DNA from: Silene latifolia
Taxonomy: Eukaryota > Streptophyta > Magnoliopsida > Caryophyllales > Caryophyllaceae
Direction of reading: 5' to 3'
NCBI RefSeq assembly: GCF_048544455.1
Contig: NC_133526.1
Location: 1,566,001-1,630,000 of the forward strand
DNA length: 64,000 nt
The notes beneath the pieces were generated by a model. That model searched no databases, was not told where the DNA came from, and saw only the letters and a list, made by a program, of their open reading frames with translations. This document shows positions 22,831 to 34,162 of the stretch, in pieces. The translations under genes and the position numbers were made by a program. How positions within the stretch are numbered: the first letter of the stretch is position 1; each line of letters opens with the position of its first letter.

Positions 22831-23079
22831 ATGCAATAAGCACTCCAACATACGATTCTGAGAAGTATTATATTTTAAATAAATTATAGGGATTTTAATA
22901 TATTTAATACGGAGTGTTTTCTTAAACTTATAATTATTCATTAAATTTAAATAACAAATATTGTATTATGCATATCCAACCATAGTTCGTTGTTCTTACT
23001 TTCTAATAATTGTTTGTATAAAGCATAACTACTAATTTTTGAAATTTATATGAACATGTTCTTTATAAACAAATTAAAT

Positions 23080-23112
23080 TATAATGCCGTGAATTTCATG
23101 GGTATAAAACTA
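23080..23112 (+). mobile_element. Helitron-like 3' terminus
   Basis: The imperfect hairpin gccgtgaatttcatgggt is followed by ATAAAACTAG and then T. The matching TC start upstream was not fixed. Confidence 0.4.
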
Positions 23113-23489
23113 GTATTTTCTGAGATAAGACGATTGTATACCCCTTAACTCAAAAAAATTGTATATACCCCCAACGTAATATGGAAAATTATCAATGAAT
23201 CCGTTTTTTGGACTATAGATATCAGTTTATACAAATAGGATTATACATCCAGTTGTACCATAAGCATTGTACAACCAAGGTATAAGAATCCGAGCTTATA
23301 TGTATTCTTTTTGAGCTAATTCAAAGTTCATGTTTTTAATGTGTAAATGGATGAACTCAATACTTTCTAATAAAACTCATATTCTTTAACATAAAGCTCA
23401 GATACTTTATCACAAAGCTCAGATTCTACACCGTACAACATATACAACTGGTTGTATAGTCCATAAATTGATCAGTTTACTCTTTTAGT

Positions 23490-25530
23490 TTAGATGATCT
23501 TCTCACATAATATCGAAATTCACACGTTCATGACCCTAGGGCCTCAAGTTTAATTGAAATCCCTAAAATCTCAAAAGTGAAATTCAACGCAAAATACAAT
23601 GAGTAATCGAGTATGTTGTTATCCACTTTTCAAACAAGACCGGCAAGCAAAAAATAAACAATAGTTATTGTCTACGACCGTTGTATAACATTTTTTTTAC
23701 ATATATTTTAAATTAAGAAAAACTTTGTCTCATATTGTGAGTCGGTTCTCTTTCTAGAAACTACGTCACTGAAACATCAGCTACAAAACAATTGATGTAT
23801 TCAAATGTGATACTTACTCTAATATATTTAATTTCTACATTATGAATTTATGATAGCTAAAATTAATTGATGTATTATTGTCAACAAGTCTTCAAAATAA
23901 TGTCGTTTAGCTAATTTTCCATTAAAGACATTGATAGGTCGTGTGAGACAGGCAACAATGTCTTTCCAAAATTGCGACTTGGTTTACGTTAGACAAATTT
24001 CACGTACGTACCATATCATAAATGTGAAAACCTCAATGTAAATCATATTCACATTAACTTTATCCCAAGAAAATTTCTTTAATTGTTTGTTATTGAATTT
24101 TTAATAGACAAATTTGTAGATGTGTTGATTTTTGGTTCACACTCGAGTTTGGTATATACAATAATGTGTTATACATGTATGTAAATCCATGCATAAAGAA
24201 AAGATAACACAATCCCTTTTGAAAATCGATTGTCTGAGTTATTTCAATTATTCGATCTAGTCTCAATTTTTATTTTACATTTTATTCTAGGTATATCGTA
24301 TACGTGAACAAGAATTCTATTCAATCATAGAGGAATCGATCGCAATTTTTAGAAAATCTCAATTCATTTGAATTTAGATGACCTAGATAACTTACACATT
24401 TTACAATTCATCTGAGATTTTGATTTATACTTACGCGTCTAGTATTTGACATTTTATACATTATGTATATGAACTAACGGGGTGTTTGGTTCATTCATTA
24501 AAGGTATGAGGTATGAGTTTGGAGTAAGCCAAACCCATACCAAGTGTTTGTTTGGCGAATTCGAGGTTTCGTACTCATATCTCAAACCCATGAGGGTATG
24601 GGTTTTTCATACCCACCATACCCAATGAAGGGGGCGGGTATGAGATTGATATCCATAGGTATCAAATTATGATTAACAAAAATGTGAAAATAAATATTAT
24701 AAATATTGAAAATGAAATATTTTATATAATTATTTGATTAAATCTTTATTTTCACAATTTAATATGTTTAAATTATTAATTAAAGTATTGGATTTAACAT
24801 ATTTCAACTTTTACTTAGTTTCAAACTCATACCGCTTACAATTGAAACAAACGCGAGGTATGAGGATTGGTGTTCCAACCCGATACCACTCATGTATGAT
24901 TTCTGATTCCAAACTCATGTCCATGCGCGAAACAAACGCCCTAAAATGATCCAAAGATTAGAATATCACCCGATCTGGACCATTCGAATAACCTGTAAAT
25001 TAGCCTACAAATTAGGAGATAAGAATTCTTGAATATGAGACTATAGTTCACAAATTGGGAAACTTTTGTCATAATCAATAAGATCCAATTAGTAAAGTTG
25101 ACTTTGATGATGTTGATTATGTGCCCTTAATAGAGTCCTTAATGCTCGTTTAACCACTAAAATGAGTGAAGGAAAAATGTCATTTACTTTCTTTTCCGCG
25201 TATATAAAATTTGCGATGACCATCAAAATCACCCTTTCACTCTCAAATTAGCAGAAATAGGGGACATTAGGAAACTACACTTTTTTTTTTTTTACTCATC
25301 AATTATTATAGGAGTATTTTTCAAGTTATTCCCTTAAGAGCTTACTTTGGATATTCGCAAAGGAAAATGAGATTGCGCCATCAGATGATACTTAAATTGG
25401 GCGTTACCGGGAGTGTTATAGTAAATTACGTAGGTTTTTTTTATTTCCCTCCCTAAAATTTGAATTTTAAACTAACGAATAGAAAAAGGGTATTTTAGAA
25501 ATTGTAAATTGCATAATCAATCAATCAATA
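23490..25530. repeat. Distal segment B of the HyPRP duplication
   Basis: It is paralogous to 45150-47670 over its whole length (gcaagcaaaaaataaacaat at ~23640 and ~45164; attatgtgccc blocks; gaaattgtaaattgcata at both ends). It belongs to the HyPRP2 unit but is separated from that gene by 13 kb of transposons (~10030-23490). It holds the Tourist MITE at 24478. Confidence 0.75.
24478..24941. mobile_element. Tourist-like MITE, TAA target duplication
   Basis: Ends are CGGGGTGTTTGGTTC and, reversed, GGGCGTTTGTTTCGC. TAA lies on both sides (24475-24477, 24942-24944). The paralogous site at ~46313 is empty (gaactaaaacgatccaaag), fixing the boundaries. It is 464 bp with no gene. Confidence 0.8.
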
Positions 25531-26647
25531 TCAATCAATATCTATCTATATTATTAAAGGAAACTTTTTTCGAGCGTTTATAGAAAGTCCAACTTTTACG
25601 AACTACCTATATTAATTACAAAGAAAAAAATAATTAAATAATCAAGCAGTTATATTAAGAGTTGTCTTCTAACTCAGTCATGTTTGTCAACAATCCTTAT
25701 TGAAATAAAAAAGAATTATCAATGAGAAATACACGTATGAGTTGGTGTTTTCATAAGAGTTGGTTTAAACTACTATAAAATATTCAATAAGATAATAACA
25801 AAAGCTCATATATTTATCTCAATCATGGAATTTGTATTGGAAACAAAATACTCTACTTTGTATATAAGTGAAAAAATGCCTTTGATTTTTTATTTGTTTA
25901 TGAGTTTGATACGACTTCTTAAAACTCTACAAAAATAAAATTTATGTATTTTATGAATTTGATTTTGAATCAAAAACTAGCTCCAAATATTTGTATATAT
26001 ACATGAATTACGGATGATAAGAAGTATGGATACATACATTCAAAGGTTAACATACACACGTCTATAGGCAGTCGTTTGGATAGCTGGGCAAGTAGCTCAA
26101 AAAGAAAAGCTATGTGTGTTCATTTAGCATGTGCAAATAAGGCCATGGGAGTTTGGATTGTTTGAGAATAAGCTCAAATAGATAAGCTATGACGACTTAT
26201 TTGTTATCTGTAGCTGTCTTACTGTCAAAGAGATTGACCATTGGATTCATCAAAATTAGCTCTTACACCCAATTAGTAATATTCTACTAATGCAGGATCG
26301 GTACACAATGCTCAAGGTCAGAGGCCATATGAATGGCAGTATTCATATTTGCAAGTCGTCGTTGAAGTTAGCAGCTACATCTCAGGATTAAAGTTGAATA
26401 TTTGGGCGCAAACAAACAATTTGATGCATCCAATTTTACAAGTTTTATTTCGTGGTTCTTGGATGAGTTTGTAGCAAGTACCAGTTTGTTTTCAAAGCTG
26501 TACAGGGACGATTGGGACAACCGAGGGGTAAAGATTCCGTCCCTATAGAAATATGGGTTCAATTCTGATCGTATACTTCCGGGCAATGGGATAGAAAGAG
26601 ATGAAATATGGATTTAGGAAGTATTAATATATTACGTACGATGTACT

Positions 26648-26824
26648 ATTTTTTTGGACGGAAAGAATACACATTATATTAAAAAAATAGAGTTTCCGAA
26701 TACATCAAGGGCGACGGTCCGGAGAAAGAGGCGTGATAGCCGACATAAAGTTCAAAGTACACGCACGAATTACAAAACATGGGGCATAATCCCAATCAAA
26801 ACAACCATTACGAGAACTATTGTC
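26648..26824 (-). mobile_element. 5'-truncated L1-type LINE fragment
   Basis: An 11-bp duplication TACGATGTACT flanks it (26637-26647, 26825-26835). On the minus strand it ends ...ttctttccgtccaaaaaaa, a plant L1-like 3' end with an A tail. Only 177 bp of untranslated sequence remain. Confidence 0.6.
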
Positions 26825-27349
26825 TACGATGTACTCATGTACTATTTTACTTACAGATTATTTCGTAGCTTATAGCAAGTTTTTACACACACTATACGTG
26901 TAAAAATCAATATTATACAATTGTAAAACTGATTGTTATTTAAATAACTACATGTTAAGGGGGTTTAAAAATTATTTTTACGTGGTTTTTTAGCTTTATA
27001 AATAAATTTGTTATTATAAAACTGCCTTATATATAAGCAAACTTCCTATTTTTATATAGATCCATTTTTTTCGGGATGATTCGGAATAGTACAAACTAAA
27101 ATCTTAGGGCATGTACATACAAGAGAATAAGTGAAACCGAAACTCCATAGAACATTCATATTTTACATGTAATTTTGTTATTTGTAGGAGTGTCTTAAAA
27201 CAAAAACAAAAAAAAGATAAATACAAAAATTATTAAAGAATGCTCATCTAATCCTTAATATATAAGGATATGGCGATTTGTATACGAAGTAAAGTACTTG
27301 AGAATAGCAGATTCACAGCTAGAGTCAATTTGTTCAACACAAATTCTCA

Positions 27350-27840
27350 TTATAGACGGACACTATCCGTCTATACGTATAGACGGATACTATTTCCCCT
27401 CACAAAATAACCATTTGCCATAAAGTGGGAAGCACATGGGGGTGCCCCACCTTGTCCCCCTACCCATTTTATTAGAGGTCTTTACCCGTCTGTTCGCTCC
27501 ACCCGTCTATACCAAGACCTATTGGTTCAATGATTTCAAAGTTCAAACCCTATATTTCTAAATTCTACCCCTACTTTTTTAGTTATTGATCAAGTTTATT
27601 TGAGACACATATATTGGTCAAGGAGTAGTATTTAACAACACACAAAATCTTGCTTGTGATGGAGGGTATCCGTCACAAACTTGTGACGGGTACCATATTG
27701 TCTCACAAAAAACCCATAGGGGTGAGAGAAGGAGCACATGGGGTGGGTGTCCACCTTGTCCCCTCTATCCATTTCCACTCAGAAAATAACCGTCGCAAGA
27801 TCCGACCCCGTCACAAGGGAGACCTACTGTTAACAACAAT
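27350..27840. mobile_element. Pair of related MITE relics
   Basis: About 27350-27515 and 27645-27835 share gagcacatggggtgggtgtc-type and ccaccttgtccccct blocks, with outer inverted motifs (agacggatac/gtatagacgg; gtgatggagg/ggtatccgtcac). Exact ends are unclear. Confidence 0.4.
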
Positions 27841-27874
27841 TCTTATCTTAACGCACTTCAATTTAAGCCATATA

Positions 27875-28060
27875 CTCCCTCCGTTTCAATCAATTGTTAT
27901 CATTTGCTTTTGGCATAATGTTATTGATGACAAGTTGACCAAATTGAGTGTGAAAGATCAAATTGTTCATCAAATGCAATCCTAAAATAGAAAGGACAGC
28001 AATTGACTGAGACACCCAAAATGAAATAGACACGACAATAAATAAACACGATGGAGAGAG
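27875..28060. mobile_element. Stowaway MITE
   Basis: CTCCCTCCGTTTCAATCAAT at the left. The right end, reversed, starts CTCTCTCCATCGTG. TA on each side. Confidence 0.65.
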
Positions 28061-28112
28061 TACTTTTTAATTATTGAAAAAAATGTTGTTCATGAAGTTG
28101 AGCTAAACAATA

Positions 28113-28402
28113 CTCCCTCCGTTCAACTCTACTTCGCATGTTTGCTTTTTGCACGGGTATTAAGGAGCGGATTAAAAAAACTATAAAAAGTACATAGGGA
28201 AAGGTGGGTTTAAAAATGTTAAAAAATTATAAAGGTGGGGTTTTATGGTGGATTAGTGTGGGGGTATGAATGTCATTTTTTGTAAATATGGAGTGTGAAT
28301 AAGGATAGAATGGTCATTTTCTTGGCCTAAAAAGAAAATATGTAAAGTGGAGTTGAATGGTCGAAAAAGGAATACATGTAAAGTGGAGTTGAATGGAGGG
28401 AA
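28113..28402. mobile_element. Stowaway MITE
   Basis: Inverted ends CTCCCTCCGTTCAACTCTAC and, reversed, TTCCCTCCATTCAACTCCAC. TA duplications flank it. The right terminal block (gtaaagtggagttgaatgg) is present twice in tandem. Confidence 0.75.
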
Positions 28403-28651
28403 TAATATTTTTAACATAATTAAAAATAATCCAAAAGACTCTACCGAACGGCTCAATTTATACCTTTATATAAGTTCGATTCAGCCCCTATAAGTTCGAT
28501 TTAGAAAAAGTAAGCTCTTATAAGTTTAGCCCAGCTTCTATATGTTCAGCTCAGCAAAATTAAGTGCAAAAGAACAGAGCCTTAGAATATTATTACATTA
28601 TAATCATAGATTATTACAAGTTGGCCCGGGCATCGCCCGAGCATTAAATCT

Positions 28652-29349
28652 AGTAAATATATATTTGAGGCTTTTTTCGAGCAACGTGGTAGTCTCCAAC
28701 TTTTTTAAAACACTTAATTAAATTTTAAAATTAATTACTTACTCCGTACAATTTTTCTATTAGAATTAGGAAATAATTAATCATTTACAATTTTCCTATT
28801 ACAATTAGAAATTTATTTTTTAATATTTGTGCACTTATTATTTTAAATTTACTTTTTCCAACTTTTCTATTAGAATTAGAAGATTATTTCTTAATATCAA
28901 ATAATTTTAAAAAATTAAATTATACTCCGTATTTAATGTTTCAACAATATTCATTAGTCACCATGCATATATTGACCTAATAATAAAAATTAAGTTATTT
29001 TACTAAATATCTAAATGATTAATATGTAGATAAAAAACATTTTGAAAGAAGGAGTGCACGCACATAAAAAAATATTTGGCGAAAGATCGGTGTCGCTAAT
29101 GAAAATAGATCGATTTTCAACTCTAAAATCAAATTCACACAAAGATAACGTAGCAATACATAATATATATAAAAAAAGAAAACATAATCAATCAAAAAAA
29201 TTCGGTTAAACCAATATTATTTATTAGTAAGATTTGCACAAATAGTTACACAACACAAGTAAAGTACTATAAATCTTATCGATAGTATAGTTTAGGAAAA
29301 TAATATCATAGGTCATATCATATATCTCATATTAGTTCATCTTCGACTC
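28652..29349. other. AT-rich intergenic DNA, no gene
   Basis: Several atttttctattagaattaga blocks repeat between 28740 and 28890. I see no coding region. Confidence 0.4.
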
Positions 29350-29664
29350 TTCTATGGTATGTTCTCTCACATAATATCGGGATTTAGAAGTCAATTACCC
29401 TAGGACGATCTCAAGTTTAACTGAAATCCCTAAAATCTTACAAGTGAAATTCAACACATAATCCGTTTTTTGGACACTGTATAGTTATTGTCTACAACCG
29501 TCGTACTACAGTTCTTTTACTTATACTAGAATGTTTAACTAGAAAAATGATTTGTCTTATATTGTGAGACGGTTCTATTTCTAGAAACTACGTCACCGAG
29601 ACATGAGCTACAAATATCAAAGATCGACCAAACAAACTCAAATGTGATACTTACTCTAATCTTT

Positions 29665-29889
29665 CTACATTATGAATTTATGAGCCAAAATTAATGGATG
29701 TATTATTGTCAACAAGTCTTCAAAATAATGTCGTGTAGCTAATTTTCCATTAAAGACATTGATACGTCGTTTGAGACAGGCAACAATGTCTTTCCTAAAT
29801 TGCAACTTGGTATGTTTAGACAAATAAGGACCTTCGATCATCACGTCGGCATTTGCTTCATAATATAATTCATAAAATGCATAAACCAT
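29665..29889 (-). pseudogene. Unrecognised reading-frame fragment in the duplicated segment
   Basis: A 74-residue frame (starts MVYAFYELYYEANADVMIEG; includes KLQFRKDIVACLKRRINVF and LATRHYFEDLLTIIHP). Remnants of it persist in segments A, B (near 23870-23970) and C (near 45390-45560), where it is shortened or broken. The protein-like composition suggests an exon of a real gene caught in the duplication. I do not recognise the family. No start-site or splice evidence is clear, so it is probably a fragment. Confidence 0.4.
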
Positions 29890-30804
29890 GCATAAATAAT
29901 ATCACGTACGTACACTATCATAAATGTGAATACCTCAATGTAAATCATTAAACTTTATCCCTAGTCAATTTCTTTAATTATTGATTTATAATAGATCGAG
30001 GAATTTGTTAGATGTGTCGATATTTGGTTCACACTCGAGCTTGGTATATACAATAATGTGTTATACATGTATATAATCCTTGCATAACGAGAAGATAAAA
30101 CTATCCCTTTTCAAAATCGATTGTCTGAGTTATTTATTTCAATTCATTTTTTTCTAGAAATCTTAATTCATTTGAATTGAAAGAACCAGATAACTTACAC
30201 ATTTTACAATTCATATGACATTTTATACTTACTACTTACGTGTCTAGTATTTGACGTTTTAATTTGTACATTATGTATATGAGCTAAGACGTTTCAAAGA
30301 TTAGAATATCATCTGATTCATACCAAAATCGAAAAATCCGTTTATCGGCCTACAAATGAGATACGAACTAGTTTTTGAACCTGGTAATGTAAATGATTCT
30401 TGAATATAAGACTATAGTTCACAAATTGGGAAACTTTTGACATGATCAATAAAATCCAATTAGTAAAGTTGACTTTGGTGATGTTGATTATTATGTGCCA
30501 TTGTGCCCTTAGTAGAGTTCTTACTTCTTAGTACTCTTTTAACCACTAAAATGAGTGAAGGAATTTACTTTCTTTTCCGCGTATAAAAAATTGCGATGAC
30601 CATCAAAATCACCCTATCACTCTCAAATTAACAGAAATAGGGGACATGCATTAGGAAACTACACTTTATTTTTTTTTGTTTTTGCTCATCAATTATAGAC
30701 TTATAGGAGTATTTGTCAAGTTATTCCTCTAAGAGTTTACTTTGGATATTTGCAAAAGGATACATCTTAATTCTTATATGTTAAGAGTTACATGTACACA
30801 AGTC

Positions 30805-31935
30805 TGTTAAGATTATAGAGAGGGAGACGATAATAAGGGAGAATTGTATTATTGATTGTAGGTTAATGATATAAGTAGAATGATCGGTATTTATAATACC
30901 TTACAAGAAACCCTAAGAATTACTAAAACCCTAGAGACAGCCATCGTGACGTAGCCGTCACTACTAAACCTTAATGGGCCTAATATCATCCTAATATCAT
31001 CCTAACACCCTCCCGCAATCGTAAAGGCAGTACATAATACGAACTTTACGATTGGATAAATACAAAGAAAAAATATAAAAAGAAATCATCATCTATTCTT
31101 CATCTTCATTAAAGATCTCCATCTCCGCAGGGTTTGTGAACGAGTATAAGATCTCGCTAGAAAATTTCTTCGAACAAAAACGTTAATTTTTCCGGACTTG
31201 TCGAAAGTATGAGTTAATTTGCAGGAACCCTAATCGAACCTGACAAATATCAATAAAACAGAAAATTATCCGTTAATTTCAATATTTGGAGAACGCTAAG
31301 TTTTTCGGACTCCAAATTGATTTAGACACCACCTTGAACGGAATTGAAAAGAGTTTAACCAAGTTTCAAAGACAAACCAACGTAATTTTTTTTTTTTTAA
31401 TTTAGGGGAAAACATTGAATCTCTCTAAATTTTGCCGTAAAGGGAGGCTGCAATAGCAAAATAGAATTGCTACACAACAAGAACGCAGCCAATCTACCAT
31501 TATTAATTAGGCTTCTAAAGAACGCAAGAACAAATGAAAAGCTTTGTATTTTTTTTTTATTTTTTTTAAGAAATAATTTGTAAGTATAGGTAACGGAATC
31601 CCGCCGGTGGACATTACATATTGTCGCCCACCGGCAAGAAAGCGGAAGCGTATCTAGAGACCTCAAGAAAGAGGCTCTGATACCATGATAAGATTATAGA
31701 GATGAGAGAATAGCATAAGAGAAGTGTATTATTGTTTATTGATTGACGATTCTGACTCAATACATGGGCATATATATAATAAACCTTATTATGGTAAACC
31801 CTAACCGTATACAATAGGCGGCCTTAATGGGCCTAATATCCTAATACCCTCCCGCAATCGTAAAGGCAGTACATAGTACGAACTTTACGATTGGAAAAAA
31901 TACAAAGAAAAATATAAAAAAGAAACCGTCATCTA
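30805..31935 (-). mobile_element. Short non-autonomous LTR element, tRNA-Met primed
   Basis: Two direct repeats start tgttaagattatagag (30805) and tgataagattatagag (31686). They share the block ccctcccgcaatcgtaaagg followed by cagtacat, and end near catctattc (about 280 and 245 bp). On the minus strand TGGTATCAGAGCC (31673-31685) abuts the right repeat. The internal ~580 bp encode no gag or pol. Segment A shows the empty site at ~4255 (acaagtctgg). A clean target duplication was not seen, so the right boundary is approximate. Confidence 0.7.
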
Positions 31936-32510
31936 TTCTGGTTCCTCTTCATTGAAAATATTTATTTTTATCGAGACTTTTAGATGTATTCTGGTTGAAT
32001 CGAGCGGTGATAAATTGATCCCGAAAAATAATAGATTTATGAAATACAGAGAAAATAATAATAATTATTATTATTATATGATATGTTAAAGAGAAAAATG
32101 ACATACATCGGATGTACTACTGATTTTATTTGTTTTTGAGTTTATGTGTATTTTTTCTGAGATTATTAAAGTTTATAAGTTAGATTTTAATTTTCTTGCA
32201 TCAAAAATTAAATTAAATTGAGCTTATATGTACTGTTTTTATTTGATTTATAGTGTAATTTTTTTAGCGTAATGTTTAAGTGAATAAATTCAGACACTTT
32301 ATAGTAAAACTCGTAATTTTGAAAACAAAACTCAAGAACTTTATTATAATGCTTAAAAACTATAAAACTGTTGGTAGTACATAATCTACTTACTGTTTAT
32401 TAAAGGAAAAATCAATTCCATACAATAATTGTTCTAGTTTTTATGGTAAATACACTTTTCTTGTGTAACAAATTGGTCATGACCGCTAATATAAAATCGG
32501 ACACAACGTT

Positions 32511-33179
32511 GTTCCTAAGTTGATGCACCTTAACTGTTTAGTCGAATTTGTCGTCTCTCTTAAAGTCAGTCAGTCTAAGATTAGCAATGCTTACCAATCT
32601 GGCAGTATACTAGACCATTAAAGTTTTAGGAGGTGGTGTTTGCTTGGGTATTTGGAATGGAATGAAATGGATTCCATCCAATCAAGTGTTTGGTTGACCC
32701 CTTTTGGAATGGAGTTTGATTCCCACGGGGTTCTAAATTCATTCTACTCCATGATTCTAACTCCATTTCCCCACATCCAAACCCTATAGCAATAGAAAAT
32801 AGGGGGGAAATTATGTGTTAACCCCAAATAATTCCAGCACCAAACAATTCTCCATTGATATCCTCTTGATTAGCCTTCAATTTTCTATTTTTTTTTGTTG
32901 GATTATGGCATACGCTCATGTCAATTAGCCTTCAATTTTCTAATTTTTTTGTTTGATTATGGTGTACGTAGCACTGGCAGTGCACTTCAATTATGACGAG
33001 TTTTTGTTTAATTAAAAATTTCGTACTTAGTAATGGTATTTATTCGTACATAGTATTACACTAGTAGTTCAACATGAATGGTATTTACAATCCATTTCAA
33101 GATCAACCCAAACAAGCATTAACAAGTATGGAGCTCCATACCTTATTGGTATTAGAATCCATTCAATTTCCAATTGTTT
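32511..33179. other. Intergenic DNA with a MITE-like flank
   Basis: From about 32634 the sequence (gtgtttgcttgggtatttgg; ccattcaatttccaattg) looks like the left part of a MITE. Its right part (gaaccaaacggcc) continues after the CACTA element at 38752. No gene is seen. Confidence 0.35.
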
Positions 33180-33199
33180 CACTACAAGAAATCCTATTT

Positions 33200-33375
33200 C
33201 GGGCGACTACAAATGGCGACTGAAAAAAATAGTAGCCAATTTGGCGACTGAAAAAAATTTCGGGCGACTGAAATTAGTCGCTAAGTTGGCGACTACCAAA
33301 ATCCTTCAAATTATTGGACCTGGCGACCGATTTTTAAAAAGGGCGATCAAATCGATCGCCAAATTGGCGACTACC
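33200..33375. repeat. Left subterminal motif array of the CACTA element
   Basis: Repeated ggcgactg/cagtcgcc words in both orientations. In En/Spm elements such motifs bind the element-encoded TnpA-type protein. The matching array is at 38444-38735, where the palindrome gtcgccaatttggcgac recurs. Confidence 0.75.
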
Positions 33376-34162
33376 CCTTTTCGATCCGCCTATTTCATGC
33401 CGCTCAACGAATATGAAACACACGCAGATCCTTTCTCCCCTCTCTCATACTTTACCAAAAATCTAAAACACACAAAATAACTCAACCGCAAAGGCGAAAT
33501 CCGACTTGTACCCGACCACCACTCCGACCACCACTCCGACCACCGCTCCGACCACTGCTCCGACCACCATTACTGTGACGACAAGGTTCATCCTCTCCCT
33601 TATTTCGGTTCATCCAAGGTATAATTTCTTTGTCTTAAATTTCAATTACTTTGTTTAATTTTAGATTATTTTGTTATTGTAACTAGTATTAGGATGATAT
33701 GTTTATATAAGTATTTGTGTTGATTATTAGGTTTTTAGTTATAATTTAATTAGGTTTTGGTGAAATTGAGATTAAGGGTTGTGTAAATTGGGGGTTTTGA
33801 TAGTGATGATTGTGTTGTTGATTTTGATTAATATTAGTTTTGTTAGTTTTGTTGATTTTGTTTATTGTTTAGTGAATTAGTATAATGTTAGTAAGGTGAA
33901 AGTTATTATATGTTAGTAATGTTGAATATAGTAAGTTAGTATAAAGTTTTGTTTTTTAAAGGTAGTAAATTATTTTAATTAGTTTGATGTGGATTATTGT
34001 TTTTTAAAGGTATTAGTATAGTTAGTATAATTTTAGTTAATTAGTATAAATTAGTATAATTTTAGTTAATTAGTATAAATTAGTATAATTTTAGTTAAGT
34101 ATAAATTAGTATAATATTAGTTAATTAATATAATTTTAGTTAATTAGTATAGTTAATTAGTT

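Larger units (their letters stand above)
25541..28651 (+). mobile_element. Candidate Helitron filled with MITEs
   Basis: It starts TCTATCTATATTATTAAAGG after an A and ends with the hairpin GCCCGGGCATCGCCCGAGC, then ATTAAATCTAG, followed by T. Segments B and C diverge exactly at its left end (gcata). The interior has an L1 scrap, several MITEs and no Rep/helicase frame. A second cttttttcgagca-type block right after 28651 suggests another Helitron starts there, so the pairing of ends is not certain. Confidence 0.4.
29350..32510. repeat. Distal segment D of the HyPRP duplication
   Basis: It is very similar to segment A (for example gttcacactcgagcttggta and ttgatcccgaaaaataatag in both). No HyPRP gene lies at its left, where the other units have one. 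The left neighbour is the 25541-28651 element cluster. It carries the unknown reading frame at 29665-29889 and an LTR element at 30805. Confidence 0.75.

Noticed and set aside
31397-31814. Minus-strand frames in the short LTR element
   Set aside because: They cross the LTR/primer-site boundary and show no gag or pol motif.
33060-33078. CACTAGTAGTTC as the missing left end of the second CACTA element
   Set aside because: It diverges from CACTAGTAGAAAAAG after nine bases and lacks the acatcgg subterminal words.
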